Below are positions 10,370 through 23,039 of a stretch of DNA of 64,000 nt, one piece after another. Position numbers and translations under genes: made by a program. The notes under the pieces were generated by a model that did no database searches, had not been told where the DNA came from, and saw only the letters and a list, made by a program, of their open reading frames with translations. Every line of letters starts with the position of its first letter. Within the stretch, counting starts at the first letter, position 1. Location of the stretch: NCBI GenBank assembly GCA_016719485.1, contig JADJZB010000004.1, positions 310,001 through 374,000 on the forward strand, in the 5' to 3' direction. This DNA is from Holophagales bacterium. Lineage in GTDB: Bacteria > Acidobacteriota > Thermoanaerobaculia > UBA5066.

Positions 10370-11883
10370 AGACGCTCGCCCTTCTCCTCGCGCTCGGCAC
10401 GACGACGGCGGCGGCCGCCACCGAGCCGCTCCTTCCGCTCCCCGAGGCCCCCGTCGTCCTCTTCTCGAGCGACCCCGCCGCCCTCGACAGGGTCCTCGCG
10501 GGCGGGCTGCGAGCCGCGCTTTCCGGCAAGGCCGGCGCGGAAGACCCGGTCATGAAGGGCCTCCGCCAGACACGCGTCGGCGCCAAGCTCGACGAGCAGT
10601 GGGCCCTCTTCGCCGCCGATCTACCACTGTCCTGGACCGAGATCGCGGCGATGAAGCCCACGGCCCTCGGCCTCGCCCTCCTGTCGGCGGGAAACCTCGA
10701 GGCCGTCCTCGCCATCCGCACGCCGCTCGCGCAGCTTCCCGTCACGCTTCCGGCGGGCGAGGCGCGCTCGCGGGCTGGTGTGACCTATGCCGTCGTCGCG
10801 CGCGGAGCCGGCGACGAGCGGACGCTCGACCGCCGCATCGGCCTCGCCTGGGCGCGCGTCGACGGCACGCTCCTCCTCGCCACGAGCGAGCGGGCCCTCC
10901 TTCTCGCCCTCGACCGGGCCGCGGCGAAGCAGGGCTACGCCGCGTTCCTCCCCGGCCTCCTCTCGGCGCGTCTCGACCTCACCGCTCTCCGCGGCGACCG
11001 CTACTTCCGCCGGGAGTTCCTCTTCGCCGAAGGGCTGGAAGGATCAGAGAGCGGAATCCTCCTCTGCGCTTTGCGCGAGGAGAACGGCCGCCTCGTGGAG
11101 GTGCGTGAAGGAGAGGCGGCTGCCGGTCCCGCCGCGGCCCGATGGAGCCTCGACGGCCGGCGCGTCGCCGCCGCCGGCTGGGAGACCTCCGGCCGCCGCT
11201 TTCCTTCGGCCCTGCGTCGCGGCCTCCTCGAGCCGGTGCCGAGCCCGGCCTCTCGCCCCGGGCTCGCCCTGAAGCCGCTCCCCGATCCCAACGCAGCGCA
11301 GGGAGAGCGCTACCTCGTCGACCTCACGAAGCCCATTCCCGCCTCCGGTGAGGGCGACGCCGCGGAGCTGCCGCGCTGGGCGGCGTTCCTCGACGGCCTT
11401 CCGGTCGAAGGGTGGGGCTGGGAAGCCGGAGCGGACGGCTCCCGGCGGGTTCTTCTCAGAGTGCCTCCGGCGAAGGAGGACGAGCTCGTCGACCTCGCGA
11501 AGGCGACGCTGACGCGGCGCGCGGGCGCGGCGATCCCGGCGCCGTCCCGGCTCGACGTCGGCCCGGCGCTGCCGGGTCTCGCCTGGGCGCGACGGGGCGA
11601 CTGGCTCTGGCTCGCCGCGAGCGAGAGCCATCTCGCGGGCGTCCCGGCCCCGGCGCAGGAGCCCGGCCTCGTCCGCTGGAGCCGCCTCGACCTCGACGCC
11701 GTCCGCGCCGAGAAGGGCCCGTGGCGCGACGCGGAGGGCGCCTCCTTCGAGGGGCGCGTCCGCCCCTTCTCCGACCGGATCCTCGGCCTCCTGGGCTGGG
11801 CGCCGAAGACGACGTCGGTGACCGTCGAGAGACGCCAGGAGGGGAGCCGCTTCCGGGAGCGGGTCGTCTTCGCCTCGAAGTGA
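10366..11883 (+). CDS. Secreted protein of unknown function (possibly DUF2138/YfaA-like)
   Basis: A 505-residue protein with a GTG start at 10366, inside the GTGA overlap with the giant gene. The N-terminus is a signal peptide (VKTLALLLALGTTTAAAA). The mature part opens with PLPEAPVVLFSSDPAALDRVL and alternates beta strands and Leu-rich helices, with no recognisable active-site motif. Its size, its secretion and its position directly before a transpeptidase-like/SpoIID-like gene recall the E. coli yfaA-yfaQ pair (DUF2138, DUF2300). That parallel is from memory of gene order and is not proven by sequence here. It is coupled by GTGA (11880-11883) to the next gene. Confidence 0.55.
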   Translation: MKTLALLLALGTTTAAAATEPLLPLPEAPVVLFSSDPAALDRVLAGGLRAALSGKAGAEDPVMKGLRQTRVGAKLDEQWALFAADLPLSWTEIAAMKPTALGLALLSAGNLEAVLAIRTPLAQLPVTLPAGEARSRAGVTYAVVARGAGDERTLDRRIGLAWARVDGTLLLATSERALLLALDRAAAKQGYAAFLPGLLSARLDLTALRGDRYFRREFLFAEGLEGSESGILLCALREENGRLVEVREGEAAAGPAAARWSLDGRRVAAAGWETSGRRFPSALRRGLLEPVPSPASRPGLALKPLPDPNAAQGERYLVDLTKPIPASGEGDAAELPRWAAFLDGLPVEGWGWEAGADGSRRVLLRVPPAKEDELVDLAKATLTRRAGAAIPAPSRLDVGPALPGLAWARRGDWLWLAASESHLAGVPAPAQEPGLVRWSRLDLDAVRAEKGPWRDAEGASFEGRVRPFSDRILGLLGWAPKTTSVTVERRQEGSRFRERVVFASK

Positions 11884-13595
11884 TCCTCGCCGCGCTCCTC
11901 GTCTTCCGCCTCGCGGGAGATGTGGTCTCCCCCGGGGCGGAGGCGGCAGTGCCCCGTCCCGTCGGCTCCCTCCAGAAGCCCTGGGTCGTGGCGGCCTGGG
12001 CACGAGCCCACCCGTACGACGAACCGCCCCGGCTGGACTGCACGGCCCGGTCCCGCTGCTGGAAACCGTCGGGGCACGGGCGCGTCGACCTGTCGCGCGC
12101 TTTTGCACAGTCGTGCAATGCGTATTTCCTCGCCCTCGCGCGCGCCACGCCGGAGGACGTCCGCGCGCGCACACTCGAAGGCGCCGGGTTCGCGCTCTCC
12201 CGCCCCCTCTCTCCCGAAGCCACGATCGGCCTCGGGCCGCTCGACGCCCTGCCCCGCGTCTCCCCCGCGACGCTCCTCGGTGCCTACCGCGATCTCCTGA
12301 CGCGCCCCTGGCCGTCGCGCGACGCGCTCCGCCTCGCCCTCGTCGACGGAATGCGCGCCGCCGCCCTCGACGGGACGGGCGCGGCCCTCGCGCAACGCGG
12401 CACCTTCGTCAAGACGGGCACGGTCCCGGCGCTCGACGGCCGGCCGCTCGCGACCTCTGGCTGGGCGCTCGCGGCCTCGGCCGGGGGCGAGAGCCTCGTG
12501 CTCGCGCTTCTGCCCGACGGGACCGGCGCGATGGCGGCCGCCGCTCTCGGCGAGGAGCTGGGGAGAGAGGGACACACCGCGACGATCTCAGCCCGCGCCG
12601 AAGCCTCGCGCGGGCGCCCGATTCCCGCTCTCGTCCGCGTCCGGCTCCTCGAGGCGCTCCGTCCTGCCGAAGTGACCGTGTCGAACGCCGGCGAGGCCCC
12701 CGTCCGGATCCGCCGTCCGCGCCGCGGCGACGCGTGGCAGGGCCCCGGTGCGACCGTCGCCGCCGAGCCCGGTCTCGGGATCGGCCCGGGTCTCCTCCGT
12801 CTCGCCGTCGCGCCGTACGGGCTCGTCCGGTTCGTCGAAGGGACCCTGGAGATCTCGGGGAGAGCCGGCTCTCTCGGCGTCGTCCTCACCACGACGCCCC
12901 GCGCGTGGGTCGACGGCATCCTGCGCGGAGAGCTGCGCGACGGCTCACCCGGGCTGCGCGAAGAGCTCGGAGCGGCGGCGCTTCGCTTCCTGCGCGCCGG
13001 GACGCGCCATGGCCGCGACCACCTCTGCGACTCCACCCACTGCGCCGTCTTCGCGGGGCGCGGCCCCCTCGTCACGTGGGTGACGCCGCGACAGGCCGAG
13101 ATTCCCGCGTCCGCCAAGGGCGCGCCCGCGCCGGCGCTCCTCGGCGAAGCCGCCTGGAGCCGCGTCCTCTCCATCTCCGAGCGGCCCGGTCCGTCCCAGT
13201 TCACCGGGCATTGCGGCGGGACGCCGCTCTCGTCGCACGAGGTCTGGGGAAGCGGCCCGCGCGAGGCTCCTCCCTGCCCGCGTCACGGGGCCGCCGACGA
13301 CGCCCCGTGGGAGCGCCTTCTCCCGGCGTCCGCCCTTCGTTCCGCTTTCGGCGGGCCGGTCATCGAGCTGCGCACGCTCGTCGCTTCGGGCGTGCGGAAG
13401 ACGCGCGTGACGACGGACGCGCGCTCGGTCGACCTCCTCTACGACGAGCTGCACCGCGCGCTCGCGCCGACTCTCGGGTGGGATGCGCTTCCTTCGCCTC
13501 CCGACGCGTTCCAGCGGACCCCCGGGGGGGTTATCGCCCGGGGTCGCGGGCGCGGCCACCGGGTGGGGCTCTGTCTCGCGGCCCCGTTCCGGTAG
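11880..13595 (+). CDS. Penicillin-binding-like transpeptidase domain fused to a SpoIID-like domain (YfaQ/DUF2300-like)
   Basis: A 571-residue protein, GTG start in the GTGA overlap at 11880. The N-terminal 200 residues carry all three penicillin-binding motifs in order: SxxK (S30-L-Q-K33), SxN (S78-C-N80) and KTG (K178-TGT). The C-terminal half has SpoIID/LytB features: ILRGEL, where SpoIID has its catalytic Glu, the Cys/His cluster HLCDSTHC (C383-C388), and a final GRGRGHRVGLC. SpoIID enzymes are lytic transglycosylases acting on denuded glycan. The protein stops a few residues after GHRVGLC, so the usual C-terminal tail of SpoIID is missing. A signal-like hydrophobic start (VILAALLVFRLAG) places it in the periplasm. 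The whole resembles YfaQ (DUF2300) in length. Peptidoglycan binding or remodelling is likely; the actual activity is untested. Confidence 0.65.
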   Translation: MILAALLVFRLAGDVVSPGAEAAVPRPVGSLQKPWVVAAWARAHPYDEPPRLDCTARSRCWKPSGHGRVDLSRAFAQSCNAYFLALARATPEDVRARTLEGAGFALSRPLSPEATIGLGPLDALPRVSPATLLGAYRDLLTRPWPSRDALRLALVDGMRAAALDGTGAALAQRGTFVKTGTVPALDGRPLATSGWALAASAGGESLVLALLPDGTGAMAAAALGEELGREGHTATISARAEASRGRPIPALVRVRLLEALRPAEVTVSNAGEAPVRIRRPRRGDAWQGPGATVAAEPGLGIGPGLLRLAVAPYGLVRFVEGTLEISGRAGSLGVVLTTTPRAWVDGILRGELRDGSPGLREELGAAALRFLRAGTRHGRDHLCDSTHCAVFAGRGPLVTWVTPRQAEIPASAKGAPAPALLGEAAWSRVLSISERPGPSQFTGHCGGTPLSSHEVWGSGPREAPPCPRHGAADDAPWERLLPASALRSAFGGPVIELRTLVASGVRKTRVTTDARSVDLLYDELHRALAPTLGWDALPSPPDAFQRTPGGVIARGRGRGHRVGLCLAAPFR

Positions 13596-13604
13596 TCTCG
13601 GCGC

Positions 13605-14108
13605 GTGAGACCGATCCGGCTCCACTCCCGCCTCGCCAAGCGCTCCCGCCGCGGATTCCGCGGTTTCCCGGCGGCCACGGTCGCCTACTACGGCCCCGAC
13701 GACACGAAGGCCACGAAGGCCGTGGTGACGATCGTCCCCGCAAAGGACGCCGAGCCGGCACACCAGACCATCTTCACCGCCGAGACCGGCGATCTCCGCG
13801 AAGACCCCTTCACCGGAGACCTGATCGTCGCATTCGTAGAGCGGCACGAAGCCCTCAGCGTTTTCGTCGCCGATGAGATCCTCGGCTGCCCGCACGAAGA
13901 GGGCGTCGACTTCCCTGGGGGCGGGACCTGCCCCGCCTGCCCCTTCTGGGCGGAGCGAGACCGGTGGGCCGCGACGAAGGAACGCCTCGGCGCGGCCAGG
14001 GGAGAGCTCCTGACGCGGGCCATCGCCGAGGTGCGGGCCGAAGAGGCCGAGGAAGAGTCGAAAGCGCAAGGTCCGTCGGAGGAGAGACCGGGAACGGGAA
14101 AAGCCTGA
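13605..14108 (+). CDS. Conserved hypothetical protein with a C-terminal Cys cluster
   Basis: A 167-residue protein with a GTG start at 13605, 9 bases after the previous stop. The N-terminal half is beta-rich (FPAATVAYYGPDDTKATKAV), followed by a region with CPHEE and CPACPFW. Together with GGGTC these could bind a metal such as zinc. The C-terminus is a charged helix rich in Glu, Lys and Ala. There is no signal peptide, so it is probably cytoplasmic. No Shine-Dalgarno is visible; a TAGTCT box lies 6 bases before the start codon, though its TAG is also the upstream stop. The family is not one I can name. Confidence 0.55.
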   Translation: MRPIRLHSRLAKRSRRGFRGFPAATVAYYGPDDTKATKAVVTIVPAKDAEPAHQTIFTAETGDLREDPFTGDLIVAFVERHEALSVFVADEILGCPHEEGVDFPGGGTCPACPFWAERDRWAATKERLGAARGELLTRAIAEVRAEEAEEESKAQGPSEERPGTGKA

Positions 14109-14241
14109 CCGCCCTCTGTTCCGGCGCACGGGTCATGCAATTCATCGGTCGCCCGTTCCGGCCAACCAGCGGCCTGCTGCAGCGCGAAAAGCAAAGCGGC
14201 GCCGCGCCAGGGCACCGGTCTCGATGCTACGCTGACCCCCC

Positions 14242-15457
14242 ATGGGAGCGGCAACCGTGCGGAGCGCGCCGGCCGGCCTCGACGCGACCGAGCGTCGCGT
14301 CCTGAATCCGCGCCCGTTCCGCGTCTTCCGGAAGTCGTATTCCGTCACGGAGGCGAAAGCCGGGGCGGTCGTCCTCGTCGGCCTCCTCGCTCTCGCAGCC
14401 TGGGTCGTGTGGCGGGGGGCGCACCCCGACCCCGCGCTGTTCGCGGATCCGGCCGCGACTGCGGTCAGTCCTGTCGCGATCGCCGAGATCGAGGGGCGCA
14501 GGGCGCCCGACGGGCCATCGGTTGCGGGCGCGTCCAACGCGGAAGCCTCGGGGGCCGCGCCGACCGGCGGCGCCGCAACAGCCGTCGACCGCGGCGCTCT
14601 CCCGGCCTCGCTCGCCGCGACGGGCTGGACGGAGCGGACCCCGTCCCGCTTCGACGCCGAGAACCTCTACGTGAAGATCAACGGCCGCGCCGACTTCTTC
14701 CTGTCGCGCGGCTTCCGCTCCCTCACGTTCGTCACTCTCGAGGGGCCGTCGGGCACCGCCGTCGACGTGGAGCTCTACGACCTCGGCTCTGCCGAGAACG
14801 CCCTCGGCGCCCTCGCGGCCGAAAAGCCGCCCGAGACGAAGGCTTCGAGCGGCGGCGGGACGTCGTGGTACGTCGCGCGCAACGCTCTCTTCCTCGCGCG
14901 CGGGGCAAGCTACGCGAGGGCGATCGGCTCCGACGAGTCGCCCGCGGTCCTCGCGCAGCTCGAGGCTCTCCGGAAGGCGTTCGAGGGAGGGATCGCGGCC
15001 GGCGAGAAGCCCTGGACCGTCGCGCTCTTCGCCGACGCGCTCGGCCTCCCGCCCGATCGCCTCCAGTACGCGGCGGAGAACGCGTTCTCCTTCGGCTTCG
15101 CGAAGAACGTCACGTCCGCCACCCTGGACGACGGAGAGACCGAGCTCTTCGTCCTCCCGGCGGGCGACGCGGCGAAGGCGAGGGCGCTCTCGGCGAAGTT
15201 CGAGGAAGGGTTCCTCTCCTACGGCGAGAAGGTCGCGGCCGCCGGAGCCTCGTGGGTCAAGGACCGCTACCTCTCGACGTTCTCGAGGACCGTCGCCGCC
15301 GGGACGATGGTCGTCGGCGTCCGCGGCGCCCAGGACATGGCGAAAGGGGCCGAGGCTCTTACCAGGCTCGAGAAGGCCGTCCTCGCCCTTCCGGCCGACG
15401 TCGCGAAGAAGGCCGCGGCGGGTCCGCCTGCCGCGGCGAAGCCGAAGGGAGGCGGAT

Positions 15458-15465
<8 letters not shown>
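14242..15465 (+). CDS. Membrane-anchored DUF6599-like protein
   Basis: A 407-residue protein. One transmembrane helix (about residues 41-58, AGAVVLVGLLALAAWVVW) follows a basic N-terminus, and after a low-complexity linker comes an exported domain containing ENLYVKINGRADFFLSRGF. That NLY-K-INGRA segment and the following VELYDLG match what I know of DUF6599. The gene runs into the DUF362 gene (overlap 15458-15465) and is followed by a polyferredoxin and an aldo/keto reductase, an order that suggests it serves the same periplasmic redox module. Its biochemical role is unknown. The family call rests on remembered motifs. Confidence 0.6.
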
Positions 15466-18321
<2,856 letters not shown>

Positions 18322-18356
18322 AACGGTGCCCGGCGCGCGCCGGCACGGAGGACGAC

Positions 18357-19568
18357 ATGGCGAAGCACGACGGAAACGGAATGACCCGGCGGCACCTCCT
18401 CGGCCTCGGCGGAGCGGCCGCGGGAGCGGCCCTCGTCGGCGGCATCACCCTGCCCTCTCACCCCGTGGAGGCCCAGGCGAAGGAGGAGCCGCCGCTGCCC
18501 CAGGTGCCGCGCCGGACGCTCGGAAAGACCGGGAAGACCGTTCCGATCCTCCTCGTCGGCGGCATGGCGCTCGACAAGAAGTTCGACCCGAAGCTCGCCG
18601 AGGCGGTCCGGTTCGGCGCGAACTACGTCGACGCGGCGGACTGCTACCTCGGCGGGCAGTCGGAGGCGGGCCTGGCCGACTACTTCGCCCGCGCGAAGAA
18701 CCGCGACAAGGTCTGGGTGACGTCCAAGAGCGACAAGCACGACCCGAAGGCGTTCGAGCAGACGGTCTTCCGGAGCCTCGAGCAGCTCAAGTCGGACTAC
18801 GTCGACATGTACTACCTCCACGCCCTGAAGGACGCGGACTACCTGAACGACGACCTCGCCGTCACCGTCTCGCGCCTGAAGAAGGCCGGGAAGATCCGCC
18901 ACTTCGGCTTCTCCTGTCACGACGGCAACGTCGCCGAGCTCCTCCACAAGGCTGCGAAAACGCCGTGGGTGGAGTCGGTCATGTTCCGCTACAACTTCCG
19001 GAGCTACGGGAACAAGGAGCTGAACGCCGCCATCGACGCCGCCCACAAGGCCGGCGTCGGGCTCATCGCGATGAAGACCCAGGGCGCGGAGGCCGGCTTC
19101 CGCGACGCCTGGCAGAAGTTCGAAAAGACCGGGAAGTGGAACAAGCACCAGGCGGTCCTCAAGGCCGTCTGGGCCGATGAACGGATCTCCGCCGCCGTCT
19201 CGCACATGGACTCCTTCGAGAAGCTGCGCGAGAACATCGCCGCGGCCCTCGACCGAACGTCCCTCACTTCCGTCGAGACGGAGGCTCTCGACCGCTACGC
19301 GCAGGCCACTCGCCCATACGCCTGCGACGGCTGCGACCACATCTGCAATGCCGCGGTCGCGGCAGACGTCCGGATCGGCGACACCATGCGGTTCCTCATG
19401 TACCACGACGCCTACGGAGAGCCGGGGAAGGCCCGGGATCTCTTCGCGAAGCTCCCGGCCCCGGCCCGAGCGCTGTCACAGGTCGATTTCACCCCGGCCA
19501 ACCGCGCCTGCCCGCACGGGGTCGACGTGGCGGGGCTGATGAGGAGGGCCGAGTCCGTCCTCGCCTGA
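18357..19568 (+). CDS. Tat-exported aldo/keto reductase with C-terminal ferredoxin tail
   Basis: A 403-residue protein. A twin-arginine signal (MTRRHLLGLGGAAAGAALVG) precedes the TIM-barrel. The aldo/keto reductase tetrad can be traced: D and Y in YVDAADCY, K in WVTSKSDKH, and H in YYLHAL. The C-terminus carries an iron-sulfur motif CDGCDHIC with a later ACPHGVDV, as in the ferredoxin-tailed AKR group. The gene sits 35 bases after the polyferredoxin gene. An exported AKR cannot easily use cytoplasmic NADPH, so electrons may come through the iron-sulfur tail from the membrane polyferredoxin; this is inference. ATG 18357 was taken because the Tat motif lies within the first 30 residues. Confidence 0.8.
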   Translation: MAKHDGNGMTRRHLLGLGGAAAGAALVGGITLPSHPVEAQAKEEPPLPQVPRRTLGKTGKTVPILLVGGMALDKKFDPKLAEAVRFGANYVDAADCYLGGQSEAGLADYFARAKNRDKVWVTSKSDKHDPKAFEQTVFRSLEQLKSDYVDMYYLHALKDADYLNDDLAVTVSRLKKAGKIRHFGFSCHDGNVAELLHKAAKTPWVESVMFRYNFRSYGNKELNAAIDAAHKAGVGLIAMKTQGAEAGFRDAWQKFEKTGKWNKHQAVLKAVWADERISAAVSHMDSFEKLRENIAAALDRTSLTSVETEALDRYAQATRPYACDGCDHICNAAVAADVRIGDTMRFLMYHDAYGEPGKARDLFAKLPAPARALSQVDFTPANRACPHGVDVAGLMRRAESVLA

Positions 19569-20099
19569 GGGCCTTCCGGCCCGGCGCGGCGCCGGAGGAC
19601 GAATCGCTCACCTCGAGGGACGATCTCGCCGTTGCTGGCATCGTTCTTCCTAGTCTCTTGGCGTGACCTTGCGAGCGGCGTCCGGCCGCAACCCCGCTCC
19701 GCTGGAACGAATGGCAGCAAACACTTTCCTTCCAGTTGTTTACGTTGGGCCGAGGGATTCAGCTTCCTCCGCCCCACCTTTACACCGTCTTCGCATAGAA
19801 TCCGAAGGTTTGGATCGACCTCGGAATTACCGTATCCGCTCCGCACACCGGCCCGAATTCAGCTCCACCGACGAGGGGAGTCCATTCGGCGCGTCCTCAC
19901 GGTGTCCGGCGCGACTCAGACATCACTACGCGAAGGGAGGAGCCCCGAACCCGTTGAGTTTGCACTTGAAGTCTCTTGCGCCCACGTCGCCGGCGCGCAA
20001 GGACCGAGTCCCGGCGGCGGCATCTACCCCGGTCGATTCCACCTGGAGTTCCGTCAACCCCTGTCAACCCATTCCCAGAGAGGAGAGAGGCATTACACG
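19569..20099 (+). other. 531-base non-coding leader region before the outer-membrane receptor gene
   Basis: No convincing gene: the frames here give translations without family features. Parts of the stretch (19640-19860) are visibly less GC-rich than the flanking genes, as expected of a regulatory region. A weak sigma-70-like pair is TTGGAT (19810-19815) and TATCCG (19833-19838) with a 17-base spacer, which would leave a leader of roughly 260 bases. A purine-rich ribosome site (GAGAGGAGAGAGG) ends about 10 bases before ATG 20100. Confidence 0.35.
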
Positions 20100-23018
20100 A
20101 TGAGAACCCACCGTATCTGGCTGGTCGCGCTCATCCTGCCCGTCCTGATGGCGTCCATGTTGGTCGCCCAGATTCCGACGAGCATGATCTCCGGTCGCGT
20201 CATCAACGAGGGTCAGGGCCTTCCCGGCGTCACGGTGACTGCGAAGTCGCCCGCGCTGCAGGGCACCCGTACCGCGGTCACCTCGACCAACGGCGACTTC
20301 GTCTTCCCGAACCTTCCCCCGGGCGACTACACCATCTCCTTCACGATGTCCGGCTTCCAGACGGTCACCCGGACCGTCAAGGCGAACGCCGCCCAGCAGG
20401 CCGTCCTCAACGCCCAGATGAGCCTCGCCGCCGTCGCGGCCGAGGCGGTCGTCGTCGGCACGGCCGAGACGGTCTCGCAGACGACCCAGAACGCGACGAC
20501 CTACTCGTCGGACCTCACGAAGAAGCTCCCGGTCACCCGGACGCTTCTCTCGTCGGTCCTCCTCGCCCCCGGCGCCTCCACGAGCCAGCAGACGGGCAAC
20601 ACGACGATCTCCGGCGGCCAGACGTTCGACAACCTGTTCATGGTGAACGGCGTCAACGTCATGGACAACATCCGCGGCACGCCGAACAACCTCTTCATCG
20701 AGGACGCGATCGCCGAGACGACGACGTCCAGCTCGGGCATCTCCGCCGAGTACGGCCGCTTCACCGGCGGCGTGATCAACGCGATCACGAAGTCGGGCGG
20801 CAACAACTTCAGCGGCTCCTTCCGCGTCAGCCTCGACAACGACAACTGGAACGACAAGACCCCGTTCGGCGAGAACCAGGTCGACAAGACCATCCCGACG
20901 TACGAGGGCACCCTCGGCGGGCCGATCTGGAAGGACAAGGTCTGGTTCTTCGCCGCCGGCCGCCTCCGCAATTCCGAGGTCGGCAACCAGACCCGCTTCA
21001 CGAACATCCCGTTCGCGCAGACGGACGACGAGACCCGGCTCGAGGGCAAGCTCACCGTCTCGCCCTTCCAGAACCACACGTTCACCGGCTCCTACCTCGA
21101 GGTCGCGCGTGAGCAGGGCAACTACTACTACACGCCGATCCCGATCCTCACCCTCGACCAGCTCTACACGCGGCAGCTCCCCCAGTCGCTCCTGGCGCTC
21201 AACTACAACGGCGTCCTGACTGACAAGCTGTTCGTCGAGGCGCAGTACTCCCAGAGGAAGTTCGAGTTCCAGAACTCAGGCGCGCTCTTCACCGACCTCA
21301 TCGGCGGGACGGCGATGTACGACCTGAGCCTCGGAGCGATGTACAACTCGCCCGTCTTCTGCGGCGTCTGCTCCCCCGAGCAGCGCAACAACGAGGCCTT
21401 CCTCGTCAAGGGGACCTACTTCCTCTCGACGAAGGGGCTCGGCTCGCACAACATCGTCCTTGGCTACGAGGACTTCACCGGCGTCCGCAAGTCGAACAAC
21501 TACCAGTCGGGCAACAGCTACTGGTTCTATTCGGCGGACGTCATCATCGACGGCCAGGACGTCTTCCCGATCATCGACTCGTCGTCCTACCTCGAGTACT
21601 GGCCCATCCCGACCCTCTCGCAGGGCTCGAACGTCAGGACGTACTCCTTCTTCCTGAACGACACCTGGCGCCTCAACAACAACTTCTCGTTCAACGTCGG
21701 CGTCCGGTACGACAAGAACGACGCGCAGGACTCCAGGGGCGCCACGACGGCTGACGACGCGGCCTTCAGCCCCCGCCTCGGCGCGACCTGGGACGTCTTC
21801 GCGGACGGCCGGCTCCGCTTCAACGCGAGCTACGCCCGCTACGTCGGCGGCATCCAGGAGAACCAGGTCGGCGCAGGGTCCGCCGCTGGCAACCCGGCCT
21901 ACTTCCAGTACTACTACGAGGGCCCCGAGATCAACACGGGCGCCGGCCCGTACCTCACCCCCGCGCAGACCCTCGAGTCCGTCTTCCGCTGGTACGGCAT
22001 CACGGGTCCCGGGCAGTACCCGACGAACAAGACGGCCGACGCCGTCTCCGTCCCGGGCGTCAACGTCCAGTTCGACGGCGTTCTCAAGTCGCCCTATGTC
22101 GACGAGTTCACGGCCGGCATCGCCGGCTCCATCGGCACCCGCGGCAACTTCCGTGTCGACGGCGTCTACCGCAGCTGGGCCGACTTCTACGGCGAGGTCC
22201 GCGACATGTCGACCGGCCAGGTCACGGACTCGCTGGGCAACGTTTTCGACCTCTCCCTCGTCAAGAACGAGAACGACCCGCTCGAGCGGACCTACTACGG
22301 CCTCCAGGTGTCCGGCAACTACCGGATCTTCGACTCCCTCAACATCGGCGGCAACTGGACCTACTCGCACCTCTACGGCAACGTGACGGGTGAGACCTCC
22401 GGTTCCGGCCCGGTCCGCACCGGTTTGAACTACTACACCGAGTACAGGGACCTCGCCTGGGCGATCCCGACCGGCGACCTCCCGGAGGACCAGCGCCACC
22501 GTGTCCGCATCTACGGCGGCTGGGACGCTCCCCTTCCGAAGGCGTTCGGCGCCCTCAACCTCTCCATCATCCAGACCTACGACACCGGCCAGGCCTACTC
22601 TGATTCCGGCACCGTCCGGATCCAGCCGTACGTAACGAACCCCGGCTACCGCACCCCCCCGACCTCCCAGACCTACTACTTCAGCGGCCGTGGCGCGAAC
22701 CAGTGGGACGACGTCTGGAGGACCGACCTCCAGCTGAACTACAGCTACTTCTTCGGTCCGGTCGAGCTCTTCCTCTCGCCGCAGGTCTTCAACGCGTTCA
22801 ACAACGACGCGCAGATCAACGGCAACACGCTCATCGAGACGAACGTCAACCGTTCGGCGAACTACGCCGCCTTCAACCCCTTCACGACCACCCCGACGTT
22901 CGGGGCGCGCAACACGGGCGCGAACTGGGGCTACGGACCGTCCTACGGGCAGGCCACGGCCTCCACGCACTACCAGACCCCGCGCACCTACCGCGTGTCG
23001 GTCGGCGTCCGCTTCTAG
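20100..23018 (+). CDS. TonB-dependent receptor-like outer-membrane protein with carboxypeptidase regulatory-like domain
   Basis: A 972-residue protein with signal peptide (MRTHRIWLVALILPVLMASM). Residues about 28-115 form a carboxypeptidase-regulatory-like beta sandwich (ISGRVINEGQGLPGVTVTAK, GDYTISFTMSGFQTVTRTV). A plug-like region follows (VNGVNVMDN, ISAEYGRFTGGVINAITKSG), and the last two thirds are beta-barrel strands ending in VSVGVRF, with the terminal Phe used for BAM-dependent insertion. This architecture is abundant in Acidobacteriota and is associated with uptake of oligosaccharides or other large substrates; the substrate here is unknown. No clear TonB box is visible. A purine-rich ribosome site precedes ATG 20100, and a strong terminator follows, so the gene is probably monocistronic. 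Confidence 0.85.
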   Translation: MRTHRIWLVALILPVLMASMLVAQIPTSMISGRVINEGQGLPGVTVTAKSPALQGTRTAVTSTNGDFVFPNLPPGDYTISFTMSGFQTVTRTVKANAAQQAVLNAQMSLAAVAAEAVVVGTAETVSQTTQNATTYSSDLTKKLPVTRTLLSSVLLAPGASTSQQTGNTTISGGQTFDNLFMVNGVNVMDNIRGTPNNLFIEDAIAETTTSSSGISAEYGRFTGGVINAITKSGGNNFSGSFRVSLDNDNWNDKTPFGENQVDKTIPTYEGTLGGPIWKDKVWFFAAGRLRNSEVGNQTRFTNIPFAQTDDETRLEGKLTVSPFQNHTFTGSYLEVAREQGNYYYTPIPILTLDQLYTRQLPQSLLALNYNGVLTDKLFVEAQYSQRKFEFQNSGALFTDLIGGTAMYDLSLGAMYNSPVFCGVCSPEQRNNEAFLVKGTYFLSTKGLGSHNIVLGYEDFTGVRKSNNYQSGNSYWFYSADVIIDGQDVFPIIDSSSYLEYWPIPTLSQGSNVRTYSFFLNDTWRLNNNFSFNVGVRYDKNDAQDSRGATTADDAAFSPRLGATWDVFADGRLRFNASYARYVGGIQENQVGAGSAAGNPAYFQYYYEGPEINTGAGPYLTPAQTLESVFRWYGITGPGQYPTNKTADAVSVPGVNVQFDGVLKSPYVDEFTAGIAGSIGTRGNFRVDGVYRSWADFYGEVRDMSTGQVTDSLGNVFDLSLVKNENDPLERTYYGLQVSGNYRIFDSLNIGGNWTYSHLYGNVTGETSGSGPVRTGLNYYTEYRDLAWAIPTGDLPEDQRHRVRIYGGWDAPLPKAFGALNLSIIQTYDTGQAYSDSGTVRIQPYVTNPGYRTPPTSQTYYFSGRGANQWDDVWRTDLQLNYSYFFGPVELFLSPQVFNAFNNDAQINGNTLIETNVNRSANYAAFNPFTTTPTFGARNTGANWGYGPSYGQATASTHYQTPRTYRVSVGVRF

Positions 23019-23039
23019 TCCTTTCTCCCCCGGTCTTTC

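Noticed and set aside
19663..20103. Possible gene in the leader before the outer-membrane receptor
   Set aside because: The product is Pro/Arg/Ser-rich without domain features, and its frame runs into the receptor ribosome site.
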